Source: Bradyrhizobium diazoefficiens
GTDB taxonomy: Bacteria; Pseudomonadota; Alphaproteobacteria; Rhizobiales; Xanthobacteraceae
Length of the DNA stretch: 64,000 bases
Direction: 5' to 3'
Assembly (NCBI RefSeq): GCF_016616885.1
Contig: NZ_CP067102.1
Span: 4,182,501-4,246,500, forward strand
Part shown: positions 9,300 to 19,984 of the stretch, piece after piece
Layout: each line of letters opens with the position of its first letter
Position numbering within the stretch: position 1 is the stretch's first letter
Position numbers and translations under genes: made by a program
The notes under the pieces: generated by a model
Seen by the model: the letters and a program-made list of their open reading frames with translations, nothing else
What the model was told of the DNA's origin: nothing
Database searches by the model: none

Positions 9300-9308
9300 C
9301 AGCTGTGG

Positions 9309-9854
9309 TCAGGCGCGATAGTGGCCCGACTTGCCGCCGCGCTTCTCGATGAGCTGGATGCCCTCGATGCGGACGCCGCGTTCCACCGCCTTGATCATGT
9401 CGTAGATGGTGAGGCAGGCGACCGACACCGCCGTCAGCGCTTCCATCTCGACGCCTGTGGGGCCGGTCACCTTGACGCTGGCGCGCACGACGCAGCCCGG
9501 CAGCTTGGCGTCGGGCTCGATGTCGACCGTCACCTTCGACAGCGCGAGCGGATGACAGAGCGGGATCAGGTCCGAGGTGCGTTTCGCCGCCATGATTCCG
9601 GCGATGCGCGCGGTGCCGAGCACGTCGCCCTTCTTGGCGTTGCCGGAAACGATCAGGTCGAGCGTCGCCTTCTCCATGACGACGCGCCCTTCGGCGATAG
9701 CGAGCCGCTCGGTTGCGGCCTTGTCCGAGACGTCGACCATCCGCGCCTCGCCGGAAGCGCTGATATGGGTGAGGGCAGGGCTCGCCGTGTTCGACGGCTT
9801 GGCCTTCGACGGTTTGGTCTTCGACGGCTTGGCCTTGGACGACTTGCGCGCCAT
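9309..9854 (-). CDS. moaC: MoaC, cyclic pyranopterin monophosphate synthase
   Basis: Forms cyclic pyranopterin monophosphate, the first committed intermediate of molybdenum cofactor synthesis, together with MoaA. The core (from [16 protein letters not shown] onward) has the signatures [26 protein letters not shown] and [10 protein letters not shown], and ends in [11 protein letters not shown]. The 181-residue product is about 20 residues longer than usual, owing to a Lys/Pro/Ser-rich N-terminus with three tandem KxKPS units (residues 7-21). The ATG lies one base from the trpC stop, which implies translational coupling. Moco and tryptophan genes sharing a transcript is a known arrangement in related bacteria as I recall it. 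Confidence 0.95.
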   Translation of the reverse strand: MARKSSKAKPSKTKPSKAKPSNTASPALTHISASGEARMVDVSDKAATERLAIAEGRVVMEKATLDLIVSGNAKKGDVLGTARIAGIMAAKRTSDLIPLCHPLALSKVTVDIEPDAKLPGCVVRASVKVTGPTGVEMEALTAVSVACLTIYDMIKAVERGVRIEGIQLIEKRGGKSGHYRA

Positions 9855-9855
9855 A

Positions 9856-10677
9856 TCAGCGCGTGCCCGTGGCGCGGGCCTTGGTCTCGCGTGCGAGCAG
9901 CGTGCGCGTCGCCGCGGTGACATCGGCCTGCCGCATCAGGCTCTCACCGACCAGGAAGGTCGACATGCCGACGCGCTCGAGCCTCGCCAAGTCGGCCGGT
10001 GTGAAGATACCACTCTCGCCGACCATCAGCCGCTCGCCGGGGATCAGTGGCGCCAGCGTCTCGCTGGTCGCGAGCGTGGTCTCGAAGGTGCGCAGATTGC
10101 GGTTGTTGACGCCGATCATCGGCGAGCGCAGCTTCAGTGCCCGGTCGAGCTCGGCGCGATCGTGGATCTCGATCAGCACGTCCATGCCATAGGCGATCGC
10201 CGTGTCTTCGAGGTCCTTGGCCGTGGCATCATCGAGCGCAGCCATGATGATGAGGATGCAATCGGCGCCGTGGGCCCGCGCCTCGACGACCTGATAGGTG
10301 TCGAACAGAAAATCCTTGCGCAGCACCGGCAGCGAGGTCGCCGCGCGCGCCGCGACCATGAAGTCGAGATGGCCCTGGAACGAAGGCGTGTCGGTCAGCA
10401 CCGACAGGCAGGCCGCGCCGCCCGCCTCATACGCCTTGGCGAGATCAGGCGGATCGAAATCCGCGCGGATCAGCCCCTTGGACGGCGAGGCCTTCTTCAC
10501 CTCGGCGATCAGCGCATAGTCGCCATTGGCGTGCTTGGCCCTGATCGCGCGCACGAAGCCGCGCGGCGCGCCTTGCGCCTTGGCCTTCGCGTCCACCGCA
10601 GCGAGCGGCTGTGCGCGCTTGGCCGCGGCAATCTCCTCGCGCTTGTAGGCTTCGATCTTGGTCAGGATATCAGACAT
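9856..10677 (-). CDS. trpC: TrpC, indole-3-glycerol-phosphate synthase
   Basis: A 273-residue TIM barrel that closes the indole ring from CdRP in tryptophan synthesis. Signatures are [46 protein letters not shown] and VGESGI. It starts 7 bases downstream of the trpD stop and is followed one base later by moaC, so trpD-trpC-moaC is a tight unit. It is monofunctional, with no TrpF domain. Confidence 0.97.
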   Translation of the reverse strand: MSDILTKIEAYKREEIAAAKRAQPLAAVDAKAKAQGAPRGFVRAIRAKHANGDYALIAEVKKASPSKGLIRADFDPPDLAKAYEAGGAACLSVLTDTPSFQGHLDFMVAARAATSLPVLRKDFLFDTYQVVEARAHGADCILIIMAALDDATAKDLEDTAIAYGMDVLIEIHDRAELDRALKLRSPMIGVNNRNLRTFETTLATSETLAPLIPGERLMVGESGIFTPADLARLERVGMSTFLVGESLMRQADVTAATRTLLARETKARATGTR

Positions 10678-10684
10678 GACAGGC

Positions 10685-11698
10685 TCAGCTGTTCGAGACC
10701 GCGATCAAATGCTTCAGCCGCGCGTTCGCCGCGCCGCTGTCGAGCGATCTCGCACCGATCGCGACGCCCTCCTTAAGGTCCTTGGCGCGGCCGGCGACGA
10801 CCAGCGCCGCAGCGGCGTTTATCAACGCGACGTCGCGATAGGGGCTCGGCTTGCCGTCGAGCACGCTTTGCAGTGCGATCGCATTGCTATCGGCGTCACC
10901 GCCCTTGAGTGCGCCAGGCTCGCAGCGCGACAGGCCGGCGTCCTCGGGCGTCACCTCGAAACTCCGGATCTCGCCATTGTGGAGCGCGGAGACGAAGGTC
11001 GGGCCGGAGAGGGTGATCTCGTCGAGCCCATCGGAGCCGTGCACCACCCAGGCGGATTCGGAGCCGAGATTCTTCAGCACCTGCGCCAGCGGCTGCACCC
11101 ATTGCCGCGAGAATACGCCGACCATCTGTCGCCTCACGCCGGCCGGGTTGGACAGCGGTCCGAGCAGATTGAAGATCGTGCGGGTGGCGAGCTCGACGCG
11201 CGTCGGGCCGACGTTCTTCATGGCCGGGTGATGAGCCGGCGCGAACATGAAGCCGATGCCGCATTCACGCACGCAGCGCCCGACCTGCTCGGGCTTGAGG
11301 TCGATCTTCACGCCGAGCGAGGCCAGCACGTCGGCGGCGCCCGAGCGCGACGACAGCGCGCGGTTGCCGTGCTTGGCGACCGGCAGGCCGGTGCCGGAGA
11401 CAATGAACGACGCGCAGGTCGAGACGTTGACCGAGCCGGAGCCGTCACCGCCGGTGCCGACGATGTCGACGGCGTCCGCAGGCGCATCGACCGTGAGCAT
11501 CTTCGATCGCATCGCCGTGACCGCGCCGGTGATCTCGTCCACGGTCTCGCCGCGCACGCGTAGCGCCATCAAGAGGCCGCCCATCTGCGAGGGCGTGGCC
11601 TCGCCGGACATCACGGCGTCGAAGGCGGACGCGGCCTCGTCACGCGACAGGCTGGCGCCGGTCGCCACTTTCCCAATGATCGATTTCAGGTCGTCCAT
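10685..11698 (-). CDS. trpD: TrpD, anthranilate phosphoribosyltransferase
   Basis: A 337-residue enzyme that transfers phosphoribose to anthranilate. It carries the PRPP-binding glycine motif [15 protein letters not shown], the substrate segments [17 protein letters not shown] and [13 protein letters not shown], and the GPLSNPA region. It follows the PpiD-like gene after 14 bases. No trpG or trpE is found in the window. In related genomes a fused TrpEG lies elsewhere, so this absence is expected. Confidence 0.97.
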   Translation of the reverse strand: MDDLKSIIGKVATGASLSRDEAASAFDAVMSGEATPSQMGGLLMALRVRGETVDEITGAVTAMRSKMLTVDAPADAVDIVGTGGDGSGSVNVSTCASFIVSGTGLPVAKHGNRALSSRSGAADVLASLGVKIDLKPEQVGRCVRECGIGFMFAPAHHPAMKNVGPTRVELATRTIFNLLGPLSNPAGVRRQMVGVFSRQWVQPLAQVLKNLGSESAWVVHGSDGLDEITLSGPTFVSALHNGEIRSFEVTPEDAGLSRCEPGALKGGDADSNAIALQSVLDGKPSPYRDVALINAAAALVVAGRAKDLKEGVAIGARSLDSGAANARLKHLIAVSNS

Positions 11699-11712
11699 CG
11701 CGTGCTTTCAAC

Positions 11713-13611
11713 TCACTGGTTCGCGCCGGTCACTTGCGCGAAGGCGGCCTGATTAATGCTGGTCCCGATGTCGGCTTCAAGCTTGGTGACGTAAGAGGCA
11801 ACCTGCTCGTCGGTCAGCGACTTGTCGATGCCCTCCTTCAGCTTTTTGACGGCGTCGGAAGCGGTATCGACCGTGGGCTCGACGATGTCGGTGACGCGGA
11901 AGACGATGACTTCGGTGCCGCCGGTCACGGGCGCCTGTCCGACGCCGTCCTTGGCGGTACGGAAAGCGGCCGCAACAATGTTCGCAGGCACGCCGGCCGG
12001 CTGATCATCGCGCTTGAAGCCGCTGGCGGTCTCGACCTTGGCGTTGATCGCGGCCGCCTCGTCAGCGAGCTTGCCGCCATGTTCGAGTTTCTGCACCATC
12101 TCGGTCGCCTTGGTCTTGAGCTTGGCGGCGATCTGGTCCTGGCGCCAGCGCGCCTCGACCTGGTCGCGAACCTCGTCGAGATTGCGGTCGCGCGACGGCG
12201 TGATGGCGACCACGTCATACCAGACATAGCCGTTCTTGAACGAGATCGGGTCGTTGTCGACGCCGACGTCGCTGTTGAAGGCCTGCGACACCACATCGAG
12301 GCCCTGCGGAATATTGGCGACCGTCTGCCCGTTCGGCGCGCGGCCGGAGTGGTCGACGGCATCGATGGTCACGGCGGTGAGCCCGAGCTTCTGCGCGGCA
12401 TCAGCAACGCTCGTGCCGGCGCCCCGCTCGTCCTCCATCTTGTCGCGGAGCTCGCCGACCTTGACGCGCGCACGCTCGGTCGCGATCTGGCGCTTCACGT
12501 CGCTGGCAAATTTGGCGTAGTCGGCCTCGACACTCGGCTCGATCTTGTCGACCTTGACAATCGAGACGCCGAGATGGCCCTGGATCGGCTGGCTGATCTC
12601 GCCTGCGGGGAGCGCGAAGGCGGCATCGCCGACGGCGGGTTCGAGTGCGGATTTGGCCACAAGCCCCAGATCGACGTCGGTGGCGCTCAGTCCGCGTTCC
12701 TTGCCGAGGTCCTCGAAGGAGAGTCCGCCGGCGAGGCGCTCGCGCGCGGCCTGCGCCTCGGCGAGGTTCGGGAACACGATCTGGTGGATCCGGCGCTTCT
12801 CCGGTGTGGCGAGCAGATCCTTGCGCTGATCGAACAGCTTCTTCGCGTCGTCATCGGAGACGTCGCTCCATTTGGCGATCTCCTCAGGCGAGATCACGGC
12901 GAAGACGATCTTGCGAAATTCGGGCGCGCGGAACTGGACCTTGTGATCCTCGAAATAGGCGGCGAGCGCCTCGGGCGAGGGCGCGTCGATCGTGCCTGCC
13001 TGCGCCGTGTCGAGCCTGACGAATTCGATCGCGCGCTGTTCGTTCTGGAAGCGCGTCGCGACGTCGAGCATGGCCGTCGGCGGCTCGAGGCCGGCACCGA
13101 TCGTGCCGGTGATCTGCCGGCGCAGTGCCACCTTGCGCTGCTCGGCCACGTAGCGCTGCTCGGTGTAGCCGAAATTGCGGATCAGGCCCTGGAAGCGGTT
13201 CGCATCGAATTTGCCGTCGACGCCCTTGAAGTTCGGATCGTTCATGATGAGCTCGCGGATCTGGTTGTCGGACTGGCCGAGCCCGAGCCGGCGCGCGTTT
13301 TCATCGAGGGCGGCTTCCGCAAGCGTCTGCTGCAGCACCTGGCGGTCAAGGCCGAACGCGCGTGCCTGTTCCGGCGTCAGCGGGCGGCCGAACTGGCGGC
13401 CGATCTGCTGGAGGCGGTCGGTGTAGATCTGGCGGAACTCGTTCAGCGAAATCTCGGTGTGCCCGACTTTGGCCACCGTGGACTGGCCGAAGCCGCGGAA
13501 GATGTCGGCAATCCCCCAAACGCCGAAGCTGATGATCAACACGCCCATCACGACGGCCATGATGGTCTTGCCGACCCAGTTTGATGAGGCCTTGCGCATT
13601 CCTCGAAGCAT
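11713..13611 (-). CDS. PpiD-like membrane-anchored peptidyl-prolyl isomerase
   Basis: A 632-residue periplasmic foldase anchored by one N-terminal membrane helix (GKTIMAVVMGVLIISFGVWG). A SurA-N-like chaperone region (about 35-190) and a parvulin-type PPIase region in the middle (about 240-350) follow, then a long helical C-terminal part. It probably helps outer-membrane or exported proteins fold near the Sec translocon; secG lies nearby on the other strand. I choose the ATG at 13611 over a TTG at 13620. It heads the run ppiD-trpD-trpC-moaC. The parvulin domain is weakly conserved, so the chaperone role may be more important than catalysis. Confidence 0.88.
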   Translation of the reverse strand: MLRGMRKASSNWVGKTIMAVVMGVLIISFGVWGIADIFRGFGQSTVAKVGHTEISLNEFRQIYTDRLQQIGRQFGRPLTPEQARAFGLDRQVLQQTLAEAALDENARRLGLGQSDNQIRELIMNDPNFKGVDGKFDANRFQGLIRNFGYTEQRYVAEQRKVALRRQITGTIGAGLEPPTAMLDVATRFQNEQRAIEFVRLDTAQAGTIDAPSPEALAAYFEDHKVQFRAPEFRKIVFAVISPEEIAKWSDVSDDDAKKLFDQRKDLLATPEKRRIHQIVFPNLAEAQAARERLAGGLSFEDLGKERGLSATDVDLGLVAKSALEPAVGDAAFALPAGEISQPIQGHLGVSIVKVDKIEPSVEADYAKFASDVKRQIATERARVKVGELRDKMEDERGAGTSVADAAQKLGLTAVTIDAVDHSGRAPNGQTVANIPQGLDVVSQAFNSDVGVDNDPISFKNGYVWYDVVAITPSRDRNLDEVRDQVEARWRQDQIAAKLKTKATEMVQKLEHGGKLADEAAAINAKVETASGFKRDDQPAGVPANIVAAAFRTAKDGVGQAPVTGGTEVIVFRVTDIVEPTVDTASDAVKKLKEGIDKSLTDEQVASYVTKLEADIGTSINQAAFAQVTGANQ

Positions 13612-13765
13612 TTGGTCCAACTTGTTTGGCAGGAGGGGAACGGGAGCGCGTCTTAATGCAGATTCCGCAGAAGCGCGTCACCAAATTGATATGCCATCAT
13701 AAAGTGGCGGCTTTCCCCCCGCAACCTCGGCTCAGGCCGGCCTTCAATCTGCGGTTAAAGGCCCC

Positions 13766-13830
13766 AGAGCGTTTTCGAGCGAAGTGGACCCCGGTTCGCG
13801 TCAAGAAAACGCGTCAAAACAAGAATCTGG
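13766..13830. repeat. Dispersed intergenic repeat (agagcgttttcgagcgaagt family)
   Basis: The block starting agagcgttttcgagcgaagt and continuing with ccggttcgcg and gaaaacgcgtcaaaac matches, from memory, a short repeat found many times between genes in Bradyrhizobium and relatives. It lies in the divergent ppiD-tpiA gap, just ahead of tpiA. The rest of that 275-base gap shows no other feature I can support. Confidence 0.6.
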
Positions 13831-13885
13831 AACTGCTGCGGCAGCTCTGCTAGCGCATGCACACCTCATTTTGCTGGAAATTGAC

Positions 13886-14641
13886 ATGACCGATGCCATC
13901 CGACCGCTGATCGCCGGCAATTGGAAAATGAACGGGCTGAAGGCTGCGGCCGCCGAATTCGACGCCATGCTCAATGGCGCGGCAGAGGTGGCCGGCAAGG
14001 CCGATCTGCTGGTCTGCCCGCCGGCGACCCTGATCGCGGGCTTTGCCGACAAGGTGTGCGGCAAGAAGGTCGCCGTAGGGGCCCAGGATTGCCATCCCAA
14101 GGCGTCCGGCGCCCATACCGGCGATATCGCAGCCGAAATGCTGGCGGACGCGGGTGCGACCGCCATCATCGTTGGCCATTCCGAACGCCGCGCCGACCAC
14201 GGCGAGGGCGATGCCCTGATCCGGCAGAAGGCGGAAGCCGCCTGGCGGGCGGGAGCGGTCGCGATCGTCTGCATCGGCGAGACCCAAGCCCAGCGCGATT
14301 CAGGGCAGACCCTGGACATCCTCCGCGGCCAGCTCAACTGCTCGCTCCCGGACGGCTCCACGGCCGCCAATCTGATCGTGGCCTATGAGCCGGTCTGGGC
14401 GATCGGCACGGGCCTGACCCCCACGGCCAAGGATGTCGAGCAGATTCATGGCTTTATTCGGGAACTCCTGACCATCAGGTTCAAGACGGATGGGGCTAAG
14501 ATGCGGATCCTGTATGGCGGCTCGGTCAAGCCGTCGAACGCGGCCGAGCTGATGGCGGTCAAAGACGTCAACGGTGCGTTGGTCGGCGGGGCCAGCCTGA
14601 AAGCGGCCGATTTCCTTGCGATTGCCAAGGGCTGCCCCTAG
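13886..14641 (+). CDS. tpiA: Triose-phosphate isomerase
   Basis: A 251-residue TIM barrel interconverting dihydroxyacetone phosphate and glyceraldehyde 3-phosphate. Active-site residues are visible: Lys14 in AGNWKMNG, His in GHSERR, Glu in [10 protein letters not shown], and the phosphate-binding YGGSVKP and GGASL segments. A longer frame to 13784 passes through a dispersed repeat and is not part of the protein; the ATG at 13886 gives the family N-terminus. Divergent from ppiD, and followed by secG and pyrG on the same strand. Confidence 0.97.
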   Translation: MTDAIRPLIAGNWKMNGLKAAAAEFDAMLNGAAEVAGKADLLVCPPATLIAGFADKVCGKKVAVGAQDCHPKASGAHTGDIAAEMLADAGATAIIVGHSERRADHGEGDALIRQKAEAAWRAGAVAIVCIGETQAQRDSGQTLDILRGQLNCSLPDGSTAANLIVAYEPVWAIGTGLTPTAKDVEQIHGFIRELLTIRFKTDGAKMRILYGGSVKPSNAAELMAVKDVNGALVGGASLKAADFLAIAKGCP

Positions 14642-14648
14642 CTAGGGG
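14635..14648 (+). other. Perfect 14-bp palindrome over the tpiA stop
   Basis: ccccta-gctagggg is a perfect palindrome containing the TAG stop of tpiA. With no loop and no T-run it is at most a weak pause or processing site. Confidence 0.5.
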
Positions 14649-14780
14649 TAACGCGCGGCCGTGGCCGATCGGGGGTGGCAATGCCCCTTCCGATCGTGTA
14701 ACACCGCGCAACTTCAGGAAAACCCGCGAAGCGCGATCGGCCGCCGTCTCGGCGCTGTCGGCTTGTGACGGAAGGATACT

Positions 14781-15170
14781 ATGCAGACTGTTGTGATCGT
14801 CATCCACCTCATGATCGTTGCCGTCATGATCGGTGCCGTGCTGCTCCAGAAGTCGGAAGGCGGCGGCCTCGGCATGGGCGGAGGCGCGGGCTTCATGTCG
14901 AGCCGCGGCACCGCGAATCTGTTGTCGCGCACCACCGCGGTCCTCGCCGCCGGCTTCTTCCTGACCAGCCTGTTCCTGTCCTGGTACGCTGGCTACAACC
15001 GTGCGCCGTCCTCGATCATCGGCCAGCCGGCGTCGCAGACCCAGCCGGCCGGCGGTGGGCCGATCACCCCGCCGACCTCGGGCGGCATTCTGGATACGCT
15101 GAAGAAGGCGGACGAGCAGCAGCAGGCCCCGGCAGCGCCGAGCGGCCCGCAGGTGCCTCGCTCGCAATAA
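14781..15170 (+). CDS. secG: SecG, protein-export translocase subunit
   Basis: A 129-residue SecG, the accessory subunit of the SecYEG channel. Two membrane helices (about 2-22 and 50-70) are separated by the typical glycine-rich loop (QKSEGGGLGMGGGAGFMSSR). The C-terminus is a long Pro/Gln/Ala-rich tail, as is common in alphaproteobacteria. It lies between tpiA and pyrG, a conserved order in the group as I recall. Confidence 0.93.
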   Translation: MQTVVIVIHLMIVAVMIGAVLLQKSEGGGLGMGGGAGFMSSRGTANLLSRTTAVLAAGFFLTSLFLSWYAGYNRAPSSIIGQPASQTQPAGGGPITPPTSGGILDTLKKADEQQQAPAAPSGPQVPRSQ

Positions 15171-15324
15171 AGCAGGGGGGCCATGCAGGGCGGTGGCTAC
15201 CGTCCTGCATCAACACCCCCCATCAAGGCTCTGTCACCACTCTTAGTTTTGGCTCACCCACAGGCCCCCAGATTCTTTGGGGCGGAATACGAATCGCTTT
15301 GGCGAATCGGATTCGAGGGATTAG

Positions 15325-16968
<1,644 letters not shown>

Positions 16969-16972
16969 TTTC

Positions 16973-17635
16973 CTAAGGCATCGCGGTGAAGTCGTGCTCG
17001 CGATGCAGCGCCTCGCGAGCGAGCGGTGCTGACGCGTCGGGCGCAACCGATCCCGCAATGATCGTCATCTGCGGCCGCCGCGTCAGCTTGTAGACGGCGG
17101 CCGGAGGCATGTTCAGGAAGGCGCGATCCACCAGCGTGGCGCGCAGGCCGAGACGATCGAGCACCGGACGCGGGATCGGGCAGCTCAAGCCATAGGTGAA
17201 CTGATAGAAGGCGCCGCCGGGGCGGACATAGCTGAATGCGCCACCGAGGATCGAGATGACCTTGCGCGTCGACATGTTGAGCAGCGGCAGGCCGCTCACG
17301 ACGGCGCCGACGGGCGCACCGTCATAGAGCCGCTCCGTCGCGAGCCGTGCCGCGTCCATCCACAGCACGCGCGCGCCGGGGAAGCGCATCTGCAAGAGCC
17401 TCATGAAGTCCGAGCCGTATTCGATCAGCGTGAGATCCTGTGGCCTGACGCCGCGCTTCAAGAGCTTGTAGGTGAACGCACCGGTGCCGGGACCGAGCTC
17501 GAGGATCGGGCCGGTCTTCTCGGTGATTTCGCGCGTGATGAGATCGGCGAGCGCCGCGCCCGATGGCGCGATCGCGCCGACCCGACGCGGCGAAGACATC
17601 CACGACATGAAGAAGGAGAGGAAATCGTTGGGCAT
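16973..17635 (-). CDS. PmtA-like phospholipid N-methyltransferase
   Basis: A 220-residue SAM-dependent methyltransferase. The SAM-binding motif I is ILELGPGTGAFT. The protein resembles the small Rhodobacter/rhizobial phospholipid N-methyltransferases that methylate phosphatidylethanolamine toward phosphatidylcholine; an rRNA dimethyltransferase-like role is the alternative. I choose the ATG at 17635 because GGAG precedes it at 5 bases. It is the next minus-strand gene after a histidine kinase (110-base gap), and that gap carries the same 18-base box as the promoter of the two-component operon, suggesting control by that system. Confidence 0.75.
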   Translation of the reverse strand: MPNDFLSFFMSWMSSPRRVGAIAPSGAALADLITREITEKTGPILELGPGTGAFTYKLLKRGVRPQDLTLIEYGSDFMRLLQMRFPGARVLWMDAARLATERLYDGAPVGAVVSGLPLLNMSTRKVISILGGAFSYVRPGGAFYQFTYGLSCPIPRPVLDRLGLRATLVDRAFLNMPPAAVYKLTRRPQMTIIAGSVAPDASAPLAREALHREHDFTAMP

Positions 17636-17702
17636 GCGCACTCCGGCATTTCGATTGCACCTCGGAGATCAAAGGTGAGGCGGAGGCACTGTCGCGGGAG
17701 TG

Positions 17703-17720
17703 CATTGCGACAGCATTGCG
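17703..17720 (-). promoter_or_regulatory. Predicted response-regulator box upstream of the methyltransferase
   Basis: On the minus strand this reads CGCAATGCTGTCGCAATG: two CGCAATG half-sites 11 bases apart, the spacing typical of OmpR/PhoB-family regulators. One base differs from the copy at 19837-19854. It ends 68 bases before the methyltransferase start. Confidence 0.6.
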
Positions 17721-17745
17721 CTGCGAGCAACGAAAGCGGATTGAA

Positions 17746-19122
17746 TCAAATCTGCGGGCTTGGCCGCAGCGTCATTCTGAAGCAGGTGCCGCCGTCCGCG
17801 CCATCGGTGACCGAGACCTGGCCGCCATGCAGCAGCACGATCTCGCGCACCATGTTGAGACCGAGGCCGGCGCCGCGATCGAGTGGCGAGAGCCGGTAGA
17901 ACGGCTCGAAGATCTGCTCGCGTTGATCGGGTGGAATGCCGGTGCCGTCATCGGAGACCTCGATGCAGGCGGGCTTGCTCACGCGAATGCCGATCGTGCC
18001 CCGGCGAGGGCCGTGCTGGATCGCGTTCTGCACGAGATTGGTCAGCGCGCGCTCCAGCGCGGCTGCATCACCGATCGTCTCGATCGGCGTTGAGGGCGCG
18101 TCGAGCTCCAGCTCATAGCCCGCGGCGATCGCAAGCGGTGCGAGGTCGGCAGCCGCGCTTTGCGCGATCGCGACGAGGTCGACGCGCGTGAACGGATGGC
18201 CGCAGCGGTCGAGCCGCTGGATATCGAGCAATTGCTCGGCAAGCGTGGCCAGCCGCGCCGCATCCTCCAGCAGCCTGGTCTTGTCCGGACCTGAGGGCAG
18301 CGATTCCAGTCGCGTGTTCAGGATCGCGATTGGAGTGCGCAACTCGTGGGCGGCATCCGCAACGAAGCGCTTGTGACGGGCATAGCCCTGGTCGAGCCGC
18401 GCCAGCGCGTCGTTGACCGCGGTCACCAGCGGCACGACCTCGAGCGGAATTCGCTCCACCGACAGCCGCGCGCCGCGCTGATGGATGTCGATGCGCCGCG
18501 CCTGGTCTGCGGTCGTATCGAGCCGCCTAAAGGCGCGCTGCACGATCATCGGCGTCGCGATGAAGGTTGCGGTGCCCATCACAAGCAGGCCGGGCAGGGC
18601 AATGCCGAGAAACGCCAGCGAGGTCATGAATAGCGCCTTGGCACCGGTCAGCCTGCCTTGCGTCGCCGTGATGATTTGCACATTGCCGGCATCGGTCTCG
18701 ACGCGCTTCAGCCGCGCCGCCGGCTTGCGTGGATCGTCTTCGAACATCTGCCAGCCGAGCCGCGCCTGGCTGATCTGGTCGAGACCGCCACCGATCGCCG
18801 CGAATTCCGCCGGCACGGCACCTTCGGTGAGTGAATGTCCTTGCCGGTCGCGGACCAGAAACCAGAGGTCCGGTGTCTCGGCACGCAGCTGTTTCAAATC
18901 GGGTGTCGACCGCAGGGTCAGGTCGCCGTCAACGCTACGTGCGAGTGCACGCTGCACGACATCGATGACGCGGTCCTCGTCGCGCTCCGCGAGCACGAAG
19001 CCTGAGGCGCAGAGCGCACCGACGACGACGGCAACCAGCGCCAGCAACAGTGCGGCCTGGAGCGCAAGCAGGCGCCAGCTCAATCGCGAGCGCAAGCAAT
19101 AGGGATCGTCGTGCTTGCTCAT
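17746..19122 (-). CDS. Two-component sensor histidine kinase (QseC/TctE-like)
   Basis: A 458-residue inner-membrane kinase. Helices at about 17-42 and 165-190 enclose a roughly 120-residue periplasmic sensor. A HAMP-like linker, the phospho-acceptor His259 (DAAHELRTPI) and an ATP-binding domain with NLVQNAIQHG, SDDGTGI and GAGLGLNMV follow. The overlap with the regulator gene is ATGA (4 bases), so the pair is translationally coupled. The signal is unknown; the shared promoter box suggests that the adjacent PmtA-like methyltransferase belongs to its output, which would point to an envelope or membrane-lipid role. Confidence 0.93.
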   Translation of the reverse strand: MSKHDDPYCLRSRLSWRLLALQAALLLALVAVVVGALCASGFVLAERDEDRVIDVVQRALARSVDGDLTLRSTPDLKQLRAETPDLWFLVRDRQGHSLTEGAVPAEFAAIGGGLDQISQARLGWQMFEDDPRKPAARLKRVETDAGNVQIITATQGRLTGAKALFMTSLAFLGIALPGLLVMGTATFIATPMIVQRAFRRLDTTADQARRIDIHQRGARLSVERIPLEVVPLVTAVNDALARLDQGYARHKRFVADAAHELRTPIAILNTRLESLPSGPDKTRLLEDAARLATLAEQLLDIQRLDRCGHPFTRVDLVAIAQSAAADLAPLAIAAGYELELDAPSTPIETIGDAAALERALTNLVQNAIQHGPRRGTIGIRVSKPACIEVSDDGTGIPPDQREQIFEPFYRLSPLDRGAGLGLNMVREIVLLHGGQVSVTDGADGGTCFRMTLRPSPQI

Positions 19123-19793
19123 GATAGCTTCTTCAGGAGATAGCCGACGCCGCGAATGCCGTGGATCTCCACGCCGGCGCCGACTTCCGCAAGCTTGCGG
19201 CGCAGCCGCGAGACATGGGTGTCCAGCGCATTCGACTGGATTTCGTCGTCGAAATTGTAGACTGCCTCTTCGAGCGCCGAGCGCAGCACCGTGCGGCCCA
19301 TGCGGCGGATCAGGGCTTCGAGCACCAGTAGCTCACGGCGTGGCAGCTCGAACGGCTGGCCGTCGATGCTGGCCTCGCGATGGCCGACATCGAAGGCGAT
19401 GCGGCCGGCATGGATGATGTCCGGGGACAGGCCCGCGGGCCGCCGCAGCACCGCACGCAGCCGCGCCAGCAGCTCCTCGACCGCGAACGGCTTGGCCAGA
19501 TAATCGTCGGCGCCACTGTCGAGCCCGGCAATGCGGTCGGCGAGCTCGCCGCGCGCGGTCAGGACGATGATGGGCACACCGTCGGCGCGTGCGCGCAGCT
19601 TCGGAATCAGCGTGAGGCCGTCGCCGTCGGGAAGCTGGCGGTCGAGCAGGACGGCGGCATGGACGTCGGCGGAAATCGCTTCCTCCGCGTCCGCGAGCGT
19701 GGGGGCGTGATCCACCACCATGTCGTAGCGCCTGAGCGCCGACGAAAGCGCCGTGGCCATCTCCGCCTCATCCTCGACGAGCAAAATCCGCAT
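19119..19793 (-). CDS. OmpR/PhoB-family response regulator
   Basis: A 224-residue regulator. The receiver domain has phospho-acceptor Asp51 (VLLDRQLPDGDG), acidic residues in LLVEDEAEM and Lys in DDYLAKPF. The winged-helix domain ends in TVLRSALEEAVYNFDDE and THVSRLRRKL, with the wing GVEIHGIRGVGYLLKK. I start at the ATG at 19793 rather than an upstream in-frame codon at 19808. It is first in the operon with its kinase. A CGCAATG direct-repeat box sits 44 bases upstream, probably for autoregulation. Confidence 0.95.
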   Translation of the reverse strand: MRILLVEDEAEMATALSSALRRYDMVVDHAPTLADAEEAISADVHAAVLLDRQLPDGDGLTLIPKLRARADGVPIIVLTARGELADRIAGLDSGADDYLAKPFAVEELLARLRAVLRRPAGLSPDIIHAGRIAFDVGHREASIDGQPFELPRRELLVLEALIRRMGRTVLRSALEEAVYNFDDEIQSNALDTHVSRLRRKLAEVGAGVEIHGIRGVGYLLKKLS

Positions 19794-19803
19794 GATCCGG
19801 CAC

Positions 19804-19818
19804 CTCAATCACATTGAG
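19804..19818. promoter_or_regulatory. Inverted repeat at the response-regulator start
   Basis: ctcaat-cac-attgag is a perfect 6-bp inverted repeat, 11 bases before the regulator start codon. It could be a second operator or a hairpin in the leader. Confidence 0.35.
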
Positions 19819-19836
19819 CCTTTCTAGCGGCCCGAT

Positions 19837-19854
19837 CATTGCGGCAGCATTGCG
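19837..19854 (-). promoter_or_regulatory. Predicted autoregulatory box of the two-component operon
   Basis: On the minus strand this reads CGCAATGCTGCCGCAATG: two identical CGCAATG half-sites 11 bases apart, with a partial third (GCAGCA) further upstream. It lies 44 bases before the regulator start. An almost identical box precedes the methyltransferase gene (17703-17720). Confidence 0.6.
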
Positions 19855-19984
19855 GGATGCTGCGGCGTCGCCGGAGGTCCTCCAGCCATGCGCCAAACGC
19901 TGGAGGGGGCGGCCGGGCAGGGCTCAAGACAGGATTGTGGGCAATCGCTATAACCGCCCCACCTGTTCAGTGAGGAAAGCAAGA

